Below are positions 24,578 to 32,769 of a stretch of 45,040 nt of DNA, piece by piece. Location of the stretch: the NCBI GenBank assembly GCA_016179845.1, contig JACPCK010000040.1:1-45040 (forward strand), in the 5' to 3' direction. Both the position numbers and the translations under genes were made by a program. Source of the DNA: Chloroflexota bacterium. Its GTDB lineage: Bacteria > Chloroflexota > Dehalococcoidia > Lucifugimonadales > JACPCK01. The first letter of the stretch is position 1. Each line of letters opens with the position of its first letter. The notes beneath the pieces are model-generated. The model was not told the DNA's origin. It was given only the letters and a program-made list of their open reading frames with translations, and searched no databases.

Positions 24578-25087
24578 CTACGCCTGTCGAGCAACATGTA
24601 GGAGGTGCAAGGCTCGGACTTTCAGCCGCTTGGAGTGATCAACTAGGGGCCCGTCAATAGTCAGAACCGGAAGACGGGATACCGTGGCGGCCCAGAGGAC
24701 GGATGTGTCTACAAAGGACAAACGCCACGAGTTCGTCTTGGACTTAAACTCTACGAGGTCTGCAAAAGAAATGGGGTACTGCTCAGCACTCTGGAAGATG
24801 GGCAATGACGCCAAAAGGAACTCACCGAGCCCCTCGGCAGAAAGCCTAGCGCGGTTTTGAGCCACAACCTGGAATTCTGTGAATACCTGCGGCGTGAGCA
24901 GTACACGCCGGGTATTGCTCAACAGCGTTGAAAGCACCAGAGTCACTCTTGGGTGCTCGGCTGCTGGAATGTGAGAGAGGACTTTCGGCAATAATGTTCC
25001 CCCCTTGAAGTTAGCGAAAGCCCAAATCAATAAGGGGCCTGTGTCCACCACCAAGCCACGTCTAACCGACCTAACAGACAACGCCAT
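24578..25087 (-). CDS. PIN-domain ribonuclease-like protein
   Basis: A 169-aa PIN-fold protein. All four acidic landmarks are visible: D15 (LVVDTGPLL), E71 (FTEF), D127 (LSFVDTSVLWAA) and D145 (VLTIDGPLV, with D150 nearby). PIN proteins are metal-dependent RNases, often VapC-type toxins; this one is longer than a standard VapC (about 130-140 aa). The gene starts 9 nt after the end of the second frame of a small, apparently frameshifted gene, an arrangement typical of antitoxin-toxin pairs. The stretch is A/T-richer than purB and purC. Confidence 0.8.
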   Translation of the reverse strand: MALSVRSVRRGLVVDTGPLLIWAFANFKGGTLLPKVLSHIPAAEHPRVTLVLSTLLSNTRRVLLTPQVFTEFQVVAQNRARLSAEGLGEFLLASLPIFQSAEQYPISFADLVEFKSKTNSWRLSFVDTSVLWAATVSRLPVLTIDGPLVDHSKRLKVRALHLLHVARQA

Positions 25088-25096
25088 GAAGACGCA

Positions 25097-25346
25097 CTAC
25101 TTTCTCTGGGAATCGAGCTTTCTCGAGTTAACTACACGCTCGTCCTCTGTTATCATTACTTCGTAGGTTACCTTCGTTGTGGCATCATAGGCGTTAGTCT
25201 GGAAGGAACACTTGACTTTCCACCTGTTTTTTTTCTTCAAGGTGCTCAATTTCTAGTGCTTCAAAATTGGAAACGCTGAGCCACCCGTGGACCGTTTGAA
25301 AGAACCGTCTGGCTACTATGCCCGCCCTTACCGCATCCCTTATCAT
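25097..25346 (-). pseudogene. Small gene split by a frameshift at an 8-base A run, partner of the PIN gene
   Basis: On the minus strand an ATG at 25346 opens a 50-codon frame (MIRDAVRAGIVARRFFQTVHG and on, stop at 25194). At the A8 run (T8 on the plus strand, 25227-25234) a second frame carries on with protein-like sequence: NRWKVKCSFQTNAYDATTKV and on to TEDERVVNSRKLDSQRK, stop at 25097. Removing one A joins them into about 82 aa. The second part has alternating strands rich in charged residues. It may be a true mutation, an assembly indel, or a slippage site. The stop is 9 nt before the PIN start. Family not recognised. Confidence 0.6.
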
Positions 25347-25371
25347 GGCTTCATAGCTCCTAAAAGAAAAG

Positions 25372-26670
25372 CTACACCAGTCCCAGCCTTCTGAACGTAT
25401 CGTCTACGTAGCGCGTGAAGTAGCGATAGTCCAGGAGATCGGCCACCTCTGCCGATGAGAGGCGGCTGGCTATCTGCGGGTCTCCTTTCAAAAGCTCCTG
25501 GAACCCCGCTGAGCGGGGCTGGTCCCAGGCCCTCATGGCAAGGCCCTGGACTATGTCGTAGGCCTGCTCTCGGCTCATGCCCTTCTCTACGAGCGCAAGC
25601 ATGACCCGCTGGGAGAAGACCAGGCCACGGCTGGACTCCAGGTTCTGCCGCATGCGCTCCGGGTAGACCCTGAGGCCCTTCATGACCCCGTTGAACAGGT
25701 CCAGGATGTAGTCCAGGGACAGGCAGGAGTCGGGGAGGATGATGCGCTCTGCCGAGGAGTGGCTGATGTCCCGCTCGCCCCAGAGGGCCACGTTCTCCAG
25801 GGCAGTGAGGGCGTGGCCCCGAATAAGGCGGGCCAGGCCGCACACGCGCTCGCACAGCTCAGGATTTCGCTTGTGGGGCATGGCCGAGGAGCCCGTCTGG
25901 CCTTCGCCGAAGGGCTCCTCCACCTCTCGGGTCTCGGTGCGCTGGAGGGCCCTGACCTCCGTGGCGAACTTCTCCAGAGAGGCGGCTACAATGGCCAGGG
26001 TGGAGACGAAGCTGGCGTGGCGGTCACGCTGGACTATCTGGCTGGAGACGGGGTCCACCGCCAGTCCCAGGTGGGCCAGGCTCTTCTCTTCGACGGAGGG
26101 TGGCACCGTGGCGTGGGTGCCAACAGCGCCGGAGACCTTGCCCACGGAGACGTCTTCGATGGCCCGCTCCAGGCGCTCCCGCTGTCGGCCCATCTCAGCC
26201 CACCAGATGGCGAGCTTGAGGCCGAAGGTGATGGGCTCGGCATGGACCCCGTGGGTGCGGCCCATCATGAGGGTGTCCTTGTGCTCCAGGGCCCTGGCCC
26301 GCAGGGTATCGCACAGGACATCTACATCCTTCAATAAGATACGGCCCGCTTCCTGGAGCTGTAGTGCAAGAGCGGTGTCCATCACATCGCTGGAGGTGAG
26401 GCCCAGGTGCAGCCATCGGCCCTCGAGCCCAAGGGTCTCAGTTATTGAGCGAAGGAAGGCGGTCATATCGTGGCGAGTGCGCTGGAAGACATTGTCCAGG
26501 CGCTCTTTGTCGTAGCGGGCCTTTCGAAGGAGGGCCAGGTCCTCCTGGGGGATAACACCTTCCTCGGCCCAGGCCTCGCAGACGGCCAGTTCCACCTGGA
26601 GCCACTTCTGGTACTTGCTGTCCTCGGACCAGACCTGCTTCATGGCGGGCCGGGAGTAGCGGTCAATCAT
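25372..26670 (-). CDS. purB: Adenylosuccinate lyase
   Basis: Removes fumarate from SAICAR and from adenylosuccinate in purine synthesis. It is 432 aa. The fumarase/aspartase superfamily signature GSSAMPHKRNPELCERV is present near residue 270, the TSSDVMDTALALQL segment near 90 and MMGRTHGVHAEP near 140. It follows purE in the leftward block with a 106-bp gap. The PIN module begins about 25 bp beyond its stop. Confidence 0.97.
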   Translation of the reverse strand: MIDRYSRPAMKQVWSEDSKYQKWLQVELAVCEAWAEEGVIPQEDLALLRKARYDKERLDNVFQRTRHDMTAFLRSITETLGLEGRWLHLGLTSSDVMDTALALQLQEAGRILLKDVDVLCDTLRARALEHKDTLMMGRTHGVHAEPITFGLKLAIWWAEMGRQRERLERAIEDVSVGKVSGAVGTHATVPPSVEEKSLAHLGLAVDPVSSQIVQRDRHASFVSTLAIVAASLEKFATEVRALQRTETREVEEPFGEGQTGSSAMPHKRNPELCERVCGLARLIRGHALTALENVALWGERDISHSSAERIILPDSCLSLDYILDLFNGVMKGLRVYPERMRQNLESSRGLVFSQRVMLALVEKGMSREQAYDIVQGLAMRAWDQPRSAGFQELLKGDPQIASRLSSAEVADLLDYRYFTRYVDDTFRRLGLV

Positions 26671-26776
26671 TCTGTGACCCCACGGCTTGATTACGGCTCT
26701 TTGATTTTACACGAAACGGACGCCCTGAAGGATAAAAGGGCTTTCTCCACGCGTGACGACCTCGAGCTTCTTCGAG

Positions 26777-27235
26777 CTACCTTTCCCGCTGGGCGGCCCG
26801 GTAGGCCTCGTATGCCTTTCGGATCGAATCGTGCTTGAGCGACAGTATCTGGGCAGCGAAGAGGACGGCGTTGCGGGCGCCCCATGCGCCGATGCTCATG
26901 CAGGCCACAGGCACGCCGGGAGGCATCTGCACAATGGCATACAGCGAGTCCAGGCCCTTGAGCTCGCTGGTGGGGAGTGGTACGCCGATGACGGGCAGAG
27001 ATGTCCAGGAGGCCAGGACGCCGGGGAGGGCAGCAGCGCCGCCCGCGCCAGCGATGAGAACCTCTATGCCCCGGGTTGCCGCCTTGCTGGCATACTCCCT
27101 CACCTTGTCCGGGTGCCGGTGGGCAGATAGGAACTGGAGCTCGTACTCAATGCCTAGCTCCTCCAGGGTGCGGAGGGCCTCCTGGAAGTAGGGCTCGTCA
27201 CTCTTGCTGCCCAGCACTATGCCGATGTGGGGCAT
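26777..27235 (-). CDS. purE: N5-carboxyaminoimidazole ribonucleotide mutase
   Basis: Class I PurE, converting N5-CAIR to CAIR. It is 152 aa. N-terminal IVLGSKSDEPYFQEAL and SAHRHPDKVREY (the catalytic His region) are clear, as are GAGGAAALPGVLAS and the C-terminal GARNAVLFAAQIL. AGGAGG lies 5 nt before the ATG. No purK is in the window. It lies between purD and purB in the same direction. Confidence 0.97.
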   Translation of the reverse strand: MPHIGIVLGSKSDEPYFQEALRTLEELGIEYELQFLSAHRHPDKVREYASKAATRGIEVLIAGAGGAAALPGVLASWTSLPVIGVPLPTSELKGLDSLYAIVQMPPGVPVACMSIGAWGARNAVLFAAQILSLKHDSIRKAYEAYRAAQRER

Positions 27236-27307
27236 GATTCCCTCCTGTAAGTATGGGGCGAGCCTCGAAGTTCCAACCCACTCGCCCTCTAGGGTTCTCT
27301 GGACTCC

Positions 27308-28582
27308 CTACTTAACCTGTGCAATGTCCTTTCGGTAGATGGCCCCCTGGAAGCGAATGTGGCCTATGTTCTGGTATACCTTCCGGCGTGCCTCCGAAAG
27401 GTCTCTGCCCACCGCAGCCACGGTCAGGACTCGGCCGCCGTCGGTGAGGACGCTATCGAGCCCGGCCCCCTGGGCAGCGTCCAGCCGGGTTCCAGCGTGG
27501 AAGAGAATTACATCAGGGGCAAGCTCGTCCAGGCCGTGGACGGGGAGGCCCCGCCTGTACTCGTCGGGGTAGCCCTGAGAAGCAACCACAACGCCCACAC
27601 AGGCTTCGTCCTTCCACTGGGTCTCGGTAGGAGTCAGGCGGCCTTCGGCGAGAGCCAGGAACACCTCCAATAGGTCAGAGCCGAATCTGGGCAGTACCAC
27701 CTGTGCCTCGGGGTCCCCCAGGCGGCAGTTGAACTCCAGTACCCTGGGGCCTTCCTCGGTCAGCATTAGTCCGGCGTAGAGCACTCCGGTGAAGGGGCAG
27801 CCCTCCTGGGCCAGGGCAGCAACCGTTGGCTCCATGATAGTGTGACGAACCTCTTCGGCAAGCTCAGGGGTCCAGAACTCCGGAGGGCTGTAGCTGCCCA
27901 TGCCACCGGTGTTCGGGCCGCGATCGCCGTCCAGGAGCCGCTTGTAGTCGCAGGCGGCCACCAGGGGTGACAGGGCCTTGCCGTCGGTGAAGGCGAAGAC
28001 GCTCACCTCACGGCCCACCAGGCACTCCTCCACAAGGACGCGGTCGCCGGAGGACCCGAAGTCCCGCTGGACCATGCAGCGCTCAAGAGCCCGGATCGCA
28101 TCGTCCCGCGTGTGGCACACGAAGACACCCTTGCCGGCGGCCAGGCCATCGGCCTTGACCACCAGGGGCAGGCCATGGGAGTTGACATAACTACGGGCCT
28201 CCTGGTAGGCGGAGAAGACCCGGGCCTTGGCTGTGGGTATGCCGTGCTTCTCCATGAGCCCCTTGGCGAAGACCTTGGAGGACTCGATGCGGGCGGCGGC
28301 CGCCGTGGGGCCTGCAATGGCCAGGCCCTCCTGCCGGAAGCGGTCCACGATGCCCAGGGCCAGGGGCTGCTCCGGGCCAACGACGGTGAGGTCTATGGAG
28401 TGGGATAGAGCAGCTTTCATTAGGCCCTCAACGTCCGTGGCGGCTAGGGGCAGGTTGATGGCGACCGAGGCGGTGCCGGCGTTGCCGGGAGCCATGTACA
28501 GGCGACCCAACCTGGAGCTCTGCCTGAGCTTCCAGGCGATGGCATGCTCCCTGGCGCCAGCACCGACGACGAGGACGTTCAT
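27308..28582 (-). CDS. purD: Phosphoribosylamine-glycine ligase (GAR synthetase)
   Basis: Second enzyme of de novo purine synthesis; ATP-grasp ligase of 424 aa. MNVLVVGAGAREHAIAWKL opens the N-domain; GPEQPLALGIVD, KADGLAAGKGVFVC (ATP site) and LEFNCRLGDPEAQVVLPR follow. Its ATG overlaps the stop of the hsdR::PIN remnant by four bases (ATGA), so purD now appears translationally coupled to that remnant. Confidence 0.97.
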   Translation of the reverse strand: MNVLVVGAGAREHAIAWKLRQSSRLGRLYMAPGNAGTASVAINLPLAATDVEGLMKAALSHSIDLTVVGPEQPLALGIVDRFRQEGLAIAGPTAAAARIESSKVFAKGLMEKHGIPTAKARVFSAYQEARSYVNSHGLPLVVKADGLAAGKGVFVCHTRDDAIRALERCMVQRDFGSSGDRVLVEECLVGREVSVFAFTDGKALSPLVAACDYKRLLDGDRGPNTGGMGSYSPPEFWTPELAEEVRHTIMEPTVAALAQEGCPFTGVLYAGLMLTEEGPRVLEFNCRLGDPEAQVVLPRFGSDLLEVFLALAEGRLTPTETQWKDEACVGVVVASQGYPDEYRRGLPVHGLDELAPDVILFHAGTRLDAAQGAGLDSVLTDGGRVLTVAAVGRDLSEARRKVYQNIGHIRFQGAIYRKDIAQVK

Positions 28583-29043
28583 GCCCCGACCAGGGTAGAT
28601 GGGATGGAGAGCCGCTGCGCACCCCGGTACATCTCGCCATCCAGAGTCAGTAGCTCCCCGCTTTCCATCTCTGCTACTGCAATGTATAGGCTGTCGTACG
28701 CCTTGCTTTTTTCAAGCTGGTCTGCGATCTGGAAGGCCCGTTGGTATACCTCCGCATGCTCCACCAGGCGAACAGGAAATTGCAGCAATGCGGAAAGTAG
28801 TCCATAGGCAATAGTGCGGCCAATCTGCTGTCTGTTAGCCAGCTCATGGAGCACGAAGGTACACTCGGCCAGCAATAGCGAAGGAGCTACCAGCTCATCG
28901 GCCGGGGTAAAGGAGAGCCAGCGCTCCTGAACGCTCATGTCCTGTTGCTCCGGCGGCACGTAGTGGTACCCCAGGGCTTGGAACAGCGCCACGGCCGGCT
29001 CCTCCACCAGGTGCAACTCGTTCCAGTCGTGAGGCGTAGTCAT
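28579..29043 (-). pseudogene. Chimera: HsdR N-terminus fused to a truncated PIN domain
   Basis: An intact 154-codon frame made of two unrelated parts. Residues 1-35 (DWNELHLVEEPAVALFQALG, then YHYVPPEQ) read like the start of a type I restriction endonuclease HsdR subunit. From about residue 40 it reads as a VapC-like PIN domain: ADELVAPSLLLAECTFVL (E60), SKAYDSLYIAV (D117), LLTLDGEM (D135). The first PIN strand with its catalytic Asp is missing, so nuclease activity is doubtful. A deletion joining hsdR to a downstream vapC explains it. It overlaps its upstream neighbour by 4 nt and purD by 4 nt. Confidence 0.75.
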
Positions 29044-29990
29044 GATGTGTCGCCCAAGGGGGACAGGTCTTCCTTGAGAGTGGACGCCAGCGTCTCCAAC
29101 AGTCCCAATAGGCCCTCAACATCTGAGCGGTTCAGCGGATACACTCGACCGCGCAGATGCCGGGAGCCAGGCACCCTGGCGATGAAGGTGTCATCGACGA
29201 CGCCAAGGTTGTGCTCGTAGATATGTCTTACCTGCAGCAGGCGGAAGAGGTCTTCGGCTCCTTCCTGACCAATGCGTTGGGCGATTCCCTTCCCCGTACC
29301 CTGGCTGAGGGCACTGTCCAACGCGTCATAGTTCTGGAACAGGTTGTGTGGCCTATCAGGAAAAACGTCAGGGCGTAGCTCCCGGAGTTTCTTGCCAAGG
29401 GCATCAAAGGCGCCGACCGCAGCCCCCAAGGAATCCTGAAGGATAGCAAGCACGAGCTGAATATCTTTGGCCGTTTCTTGCTGGATGGTTAGCGCGAGCC
29501 GCTTTTGGCATACCTCCAAGTTCCGCTGCAAGACTGAGAACGCGTTGATTTGAGCACAATCCGGGCAGAAGGCGAAAACACCGAAAATGGAGAATTCCAG
29601 TCCGCAGGCATCGCAGGTGACCCGGGTCTCAACGTCCTTCTCACTATAGTGACGAACTTGAAAGGATGGGAGGTCAACCGAGAACTTCAGTTCTATGAGC
29701 GAACCAGGTGATGGCCTGTTTAACCCTTCGACGCTGCGCTTGAAATCCCTGAGCAGGGGCTCCATGAACTGCTTAAGGGCCACGCTCTTGGCATACTCAA
29801 TCTGCTCGGAGGTAGCGAAAGTCGATGAGTCATGAGATACGCCACAGTAGGGACAGTGGGTCTTTGAGGTGTGGAGGCCCGTCCCAGGCTTGAGCTTGAA
29901 GTATTGTCTGCACTTATGCGACGGGCATTGCCGCCCCACCATGCCCTTCTCGTCTGGGGGTAGCGTCACCGAGATTAGCTGGTCTGACAA
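29040..29990 (-). CDS. Double zinc-ribbon protein with HEPN-like motif
   Basis: A 316-aa protein. Zinc ribbon 1 uses C22, C27, C46 and C49 (QCPSHKC, HCPYCG). Zinc ribbon 2 uses C126, C129, C142 and C145 (TCDACG, FCPDC). A long helical region follows, with RLLQVRHIYEHNLGVVDD containing an R-x4-H motif (R255, H260), as in HEPN RNases. The TTG start overlaps the hsdS remnant by 16 nt, and its stop overlaps the hsdR remnant by 4 nt, so it was an accessory gene between hsdS and hsdR. It is the only complete gene left of that locus. Function unknown; RNase is inference. Confidence 0.7.
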   Translation of the reverse strand: MSDQLISVTLPPDEKGMVGRQCPSHKCRQYFKLKPGTGLHTSKTHCPYCGVSHDSSTFATSEQIEYAKSVALKQFMEPLLRDFKRSVEGLNRPSPGSLIELKFSVDLPSFQVRHYSEKDVETRVTCDACGLEFSIFGVFAFCPDCAQINAFSVLQRNLEVCQKRLALTIQQETAKDIQLVLAILQDSLGAAVGAFDALGKKLRELRPDVFPDRPHNLFQNYDALDSALSQGTGKGIAQRIGQEGAEDLFRLLQVRHIYEHNLGVVDDTFIARVPGSRHLRGRVYPLNRSDVEGLLGLLETLASTLKEDLSPLGDTS

Positions 29991-30157
29991 CTTTCTTCCT
30001 CCCCGACTTTCACCCGCACCTCTCCCGTAAGCAGCACCTGCATGAGGGCCGTCTTCACGCGCTGGTGATGGGCGAAGTTGTCCTGTTCGATGCTCAGCCG
30101 GCCCTCAAGAACAGATATGAGGCGGGCTATCGTTTGTTGTTCCTCAATCTGCTCCAA
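29975..30157 (-). pseudogene. HsdS (type I specificity subunit) C-terminal remnant
   Basis: A 60-codon frame (TTG start at 30157, stop codon just upstream in frame). It reads EEQQTIARLISVLEGRLSIE, then HHQRVKTALMQVLLTGEVRV. This is the conserved C-terminal helix and end of type I restriction specificity subunits. Both target-recognition domains are missing, and so is hsdM. The remnant directly follows guaA with 71 bp between, so the deletion reached the guaA 3' flank. Confidence 0.8.
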
Positions 30158-30228
30158 ATCTAAATCGGTGGCTGAAATAGCTCTTTACCTATTTCAAAGC
30201 CATGTATCATGAGCTACCTCCCAGCAGA

Positions 30229-31899
30229 CTACTCCCACTCTATCGTCCCCGGGGGCTTGGAGGTGATGTCGTAGACCACGCGGTTGACCTGGGGCACCTC
30301 GTTGACGATGCGGCTGGAGATGCGGGCCAGGACCTCGTAGGGGAGGCGGGCCCAATCGGCGGTCATGGCGTCCTCAGAGGTGACGGCCCTCACCGCCGCC
30401 ACGTAGCCATAGGTCCGGTAGTCGCCCATGACGCCCACGCTGCGGGACTCGGTTAGGACGGCGAAGCTCTGCCACAGCTCCCGATAGAGGTTGGCCCCCT
30501 TTATCTCGTCCATGACGATCCAGTCGCAGGCCCGGAGGACTTCCAGCTTGTCCGCGGTGACCTCGCCGAGGGCCCGTATGGCCAGGCCGGGGCCGGGGAA
30601 GGGCTGGCGGTACACAATCTCCTCAGGGAGGCCGAGGGAGAGGCCGACCTCCCGCACCTCGTCCTTGAAGAGGTAGCGCAAGGGCTCGATGAGGCGGAGC
30701 TTCATGACCTTGGGCAGGCCGCCCACGTTGTGGTGGCTCTTGATCTTGGCGGCGGCGCGGTTCTCGGGCCCCTTGCTCTCGATGACGTCGGGGTAGAGGG
30801 TGCCCTGGACCAGGAACTCCACGCGCCCCAGCCTGGACGCCTCCTCCTCGAACACCCTGATGAACTCCTCGCCGATGAGGCGCCTCTTCTCCTCGGGATC
30901 GGTGACGTCTTTAAGCCGCGCCAGGAAGCGCTGCGAGGCGTCCACGTAGATCAGGTTCAGCTTGAGGCGGTTGCGGAAGGTGGCGAGGACGCGCTCAGGC
31001 TCCTCCCGCCGTAGGAGACCGTTGTTGACGAAGATGCAGGTGAGCTGCTGTGACACAGCACGGTGGACGATAGTGGCGGCCACCGCCGAGTCCACTCCAC
31101 CGGAGAGGGCGCAGATGACCTGGCCCTGACCGACCTCCCGCCGTATCTTCTCCACGTTCTCGTCCACCAGATTGCTGGGGGTCCAGCCGCCGCGGCAGCC
31201 GCAGACGGCGTAGAGGAAGTTGGACAGCAGCTTCCTCCCATTGGGTGTGTGGACCACCTCTGGATGGAACTGAAGCGAGAGGATGTGGCCGTCGTTGCCC
31301 ATGGCCGCGATGGGAGAGTTCTCCGTGTAGGCCAGGGAGCGGAAGCCCGGTGGAAGCTGGGCGATCTGGTCGCCATGGCTCATCCAGACGGGCATGGATG
31401 GGGGAAGGTCCCGGAAGAGGGGGTGGCCTTGCTCGCTCTGGTAGAGGATGGCGTGGCCGTACTCTCTCTTGAGGCCGGGGATTACCCTGCCGCCGAGCTG
31501 GTGGGCTACAGCCTGCATGCCGTAGCAGATGCCCAGGACAGGCAGATTGGAGGAGTAGACCCAGGCGGGAGCGAGGGGGGCGTCGGCGTCGTACACGCTG
31601 GCCGGACCGCCCGAGAGGATGATCCCCCTGGGGTTCAGGGAAGCCGCCCGCTCCCAGGGGGCATCGTGGGGGAATATCTCGCAGTACACGCCCAGCTCCC
31701 GCACTCGGCGGGCGATCAGGCGGCTGTACTGGGAGCCGAAGTCGATGACGATGATAGCCTCAGCCTGGGCCTTGGGCACCTCCTCCGGTTGAGGCTCCTG
31801 GCCTTTCTTCTCCTGGGCAATCTGGAGGTAGGTGGAGACCTCCAGGTCACCACTGGCCGCCACCCGACGGCTGGGTTGGAGAGCCTCTCCTGTACTCAT
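30229..31899 (-). CDS. guaA: GMP synthase (glutamine-hydrolysing)
   Basis: Converts XMP to GMP using glutamine and ATP. It is 556 aa. The amidotransferase domain has the nucleophile Cys in LGICYGMQ and the His-Glu pair in [10 protein letters not shown]. The ATP-pyrophosphatase P-loop is [12 protein letters not shown]. The C-terminal dimerisation domain ends [12 protein letters not shown]. About 46 residues (rich in Glu, Gln and Pro) precede the usual [11 protein letters not shown] start; no internal start codon is seen, so the extension seems real. It is the first gene of the leftward purine block and has a promoter candidate just upstream. Confidence 0.97.
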   Translation of the reverse strand: MSTGEALQPSRRVAASGDLEVSTYLQIAQEKKGQEPQPEEVPKAQAEAIIVIDFGSQYSRLIARRVRELGVYCEIFPHDAPWERAASLNPRGIILSGGPASVYDADAPLAPAWVYSSNLPVLGICYGMQAVAHQLGGRVIPGLKREYGHAILYQSEQGHPLFRDLPPSMPVWMSHGDQIAQLPPGFRSLAYTENSPIAAMGNDGHILSLQFHPEVVHTPNGRKLLSNFLYAVCGCRGGWTPSNLVDENVEKIRREVGQGQVICALSGGVDSAVAATIVHRAVSQQLTCIFVNNGLLRREEPERVLATFRNRLKLNLIYVDASQRFLARLKDVTDPEEKRRLIGEEFIRVFEEEASRLGRVEFLVQGTLYPDVIESKGPENRAAAKIKSHHNVGGLPKVMKLRLIEPLRYLFKDEVREVGLSLGLPEEIVYRQPFPGPGLAIRALGEVTADKLEVLRACDWIVMDEIKGANLYRELWQSFAVLTESRSVGVMGDYRTYGYVAAVRAVTSEDAMTADWARLPYEVLARISSRIVNEVPQVNRVVYDITSKPPGTIEWE

Positions 31900-32115
31900 A
31901 GAGATGTGTTTTTCAGCGTCGCTCTGAGCGTAGCACCTGTGCTATACTGGGTCAAGGAGTTAGGACACCCAATCAAGATAAACTCCATCCATCGCTTCCT
32001 GGACGTTCGCGACCTGCAAGAGATCGCACCTGTAATCGACCAGGCTATTAGACGGTTATTGGGCTTGAGCCAACCACGCGTTTAGACACTAGACCAATCC
32101 CTGAGCCCGGTCATT
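31900..32115. other. Divergent intergenic region guaA/tsaC
   Basis: About 215 bp between divergent genes. It holds the guaA promoter candidate. A plus-strand open stretch reads NSIHRFLDVRDLQEIAPVID and ends QAIRRLLGLSQPRV at a stop at 32083-32085, with AAGGAG at 31954-31959 but no ATG, GTG or TTG at a suitable distance. It may be the tail of a decayed gene; I do not call it a gene. Confidence 0.4.
31927..31955 (-). promoter_or_regulatory. Promoter candidate for guaA
   Basis: Minus strand: TTGACC, 17-nt spacer, TACGCT. The -35 is near consensus and the -10 is weak. The start site would be about 20 nt before the guaA ATG, giving a very short leader that agrees with the lack of a clear Shine-Dalgarno. 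Confidence 0.4.
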
Positions 32116-32757
32116 ATGATCAACTCTAGGACAGAAATAGAGCCTGTCTCTGAGGTGGCTCTGCAAAAGGCCTTAAAGGTCTTGCGCTCCGGAGGGGTCA
32201 TCGCCTTTCCTACGGACACCCTCTATGGTCTTGGGGTCCATCCTTACATAGCCTCAGCGGTCCAGCGGGTCTTCGATATAAAGGGGCGGCCCAAGGAGCT
32301 GGCCCTCCCCCTTTTGCTGGCTGAGATTGCAGAGCTAGAGCAGGTGGCCCTTGAGGTGCCCCCCTTGGCATGGCGCTTGGCGCAGACGTTCCTCCCTGGG
32401 GCTTTGACCCTGGTGCTGCGGAAACGCCCGAAGGTACCCGACATTGTTACGGGAGGCAAGTCCACGGTGGCGGTCAGGGTGCCGGACTACACGTCCCTGC
32501 GGGACCTGGTGCGGCGTCTTGGGGCTCCCATAACGGGCACCAGCGCCAATCTGAGCGGGCGGCCGGGATGCCGAACGGCCGGTGAGGTAGCAGACCAGCT
32601 AGGTGGTCTGGTGGACCTTATCATCGACGGGGGGCCCTGCCGGCATGGCGTGGAGTCAACGGTGGTGGACCTGACAGGCCCCGATCCCAGGGTATTGCGG
32701 GAGGGGGCCATACCGGTAGCGGCTATAGAGCGGGTCCTGGGGATAGCGCTGGAGTAG
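32116..32757 (+). CDS. tsaC: L-threonylcarbamoyladenylate synthase
   Basis: Makes threonylcarbamoyl-AMP from threonine, bicarbonate and ATP for the t6A modification at position 37 of ANN-decoding tRNAs. The 213-aa YrdC/Sua5-type domain shows VIAFPTDTLYGLGVHPY, the KGRPKELALPLLL loop, SANLSGRPGCRTAGEV and the C-terminal VESTVVDLTGPDPRVLREGA. No Sua5 C-terminal domain. It starts the long rightward housekeeping run; rpiB begins 12 bp later. Confidence 0.95.
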   Translation: MINSRTEIEPVSEVALQKALKVLRSGGVIAFPTDTLYGLGVHPYIASAVQRVFDIKGRPKELALPLLLAEIAELEQVALEVPPLAWRLAQTFLPGALTLVLRKRPKVPDIVTGGKSTVAVRVPDYTSLRDLVRRLGAPITGTSANLSGRPGCRTAGEVADQLGGLVDLIIDGGPCRHGVESTVVDLTGPDPRVLREGAIPVAAIERVLGIALE

Positions 32758-32769
32758 CCGAGGAGCTGG

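Noticed and set aside
31939-32085. Plus-strand open stretch with protein-like sequence between guaA and tsaC
   Set aside because: No usable start codon after its AAGGAG and no recognised family; kept only as a note in the intergenic entry.
31063-32085. Long plus-strand frame of 340 codons opposite guaA
   Set aside because: Antisense shadow of guaA; only its last part leaves the gene.
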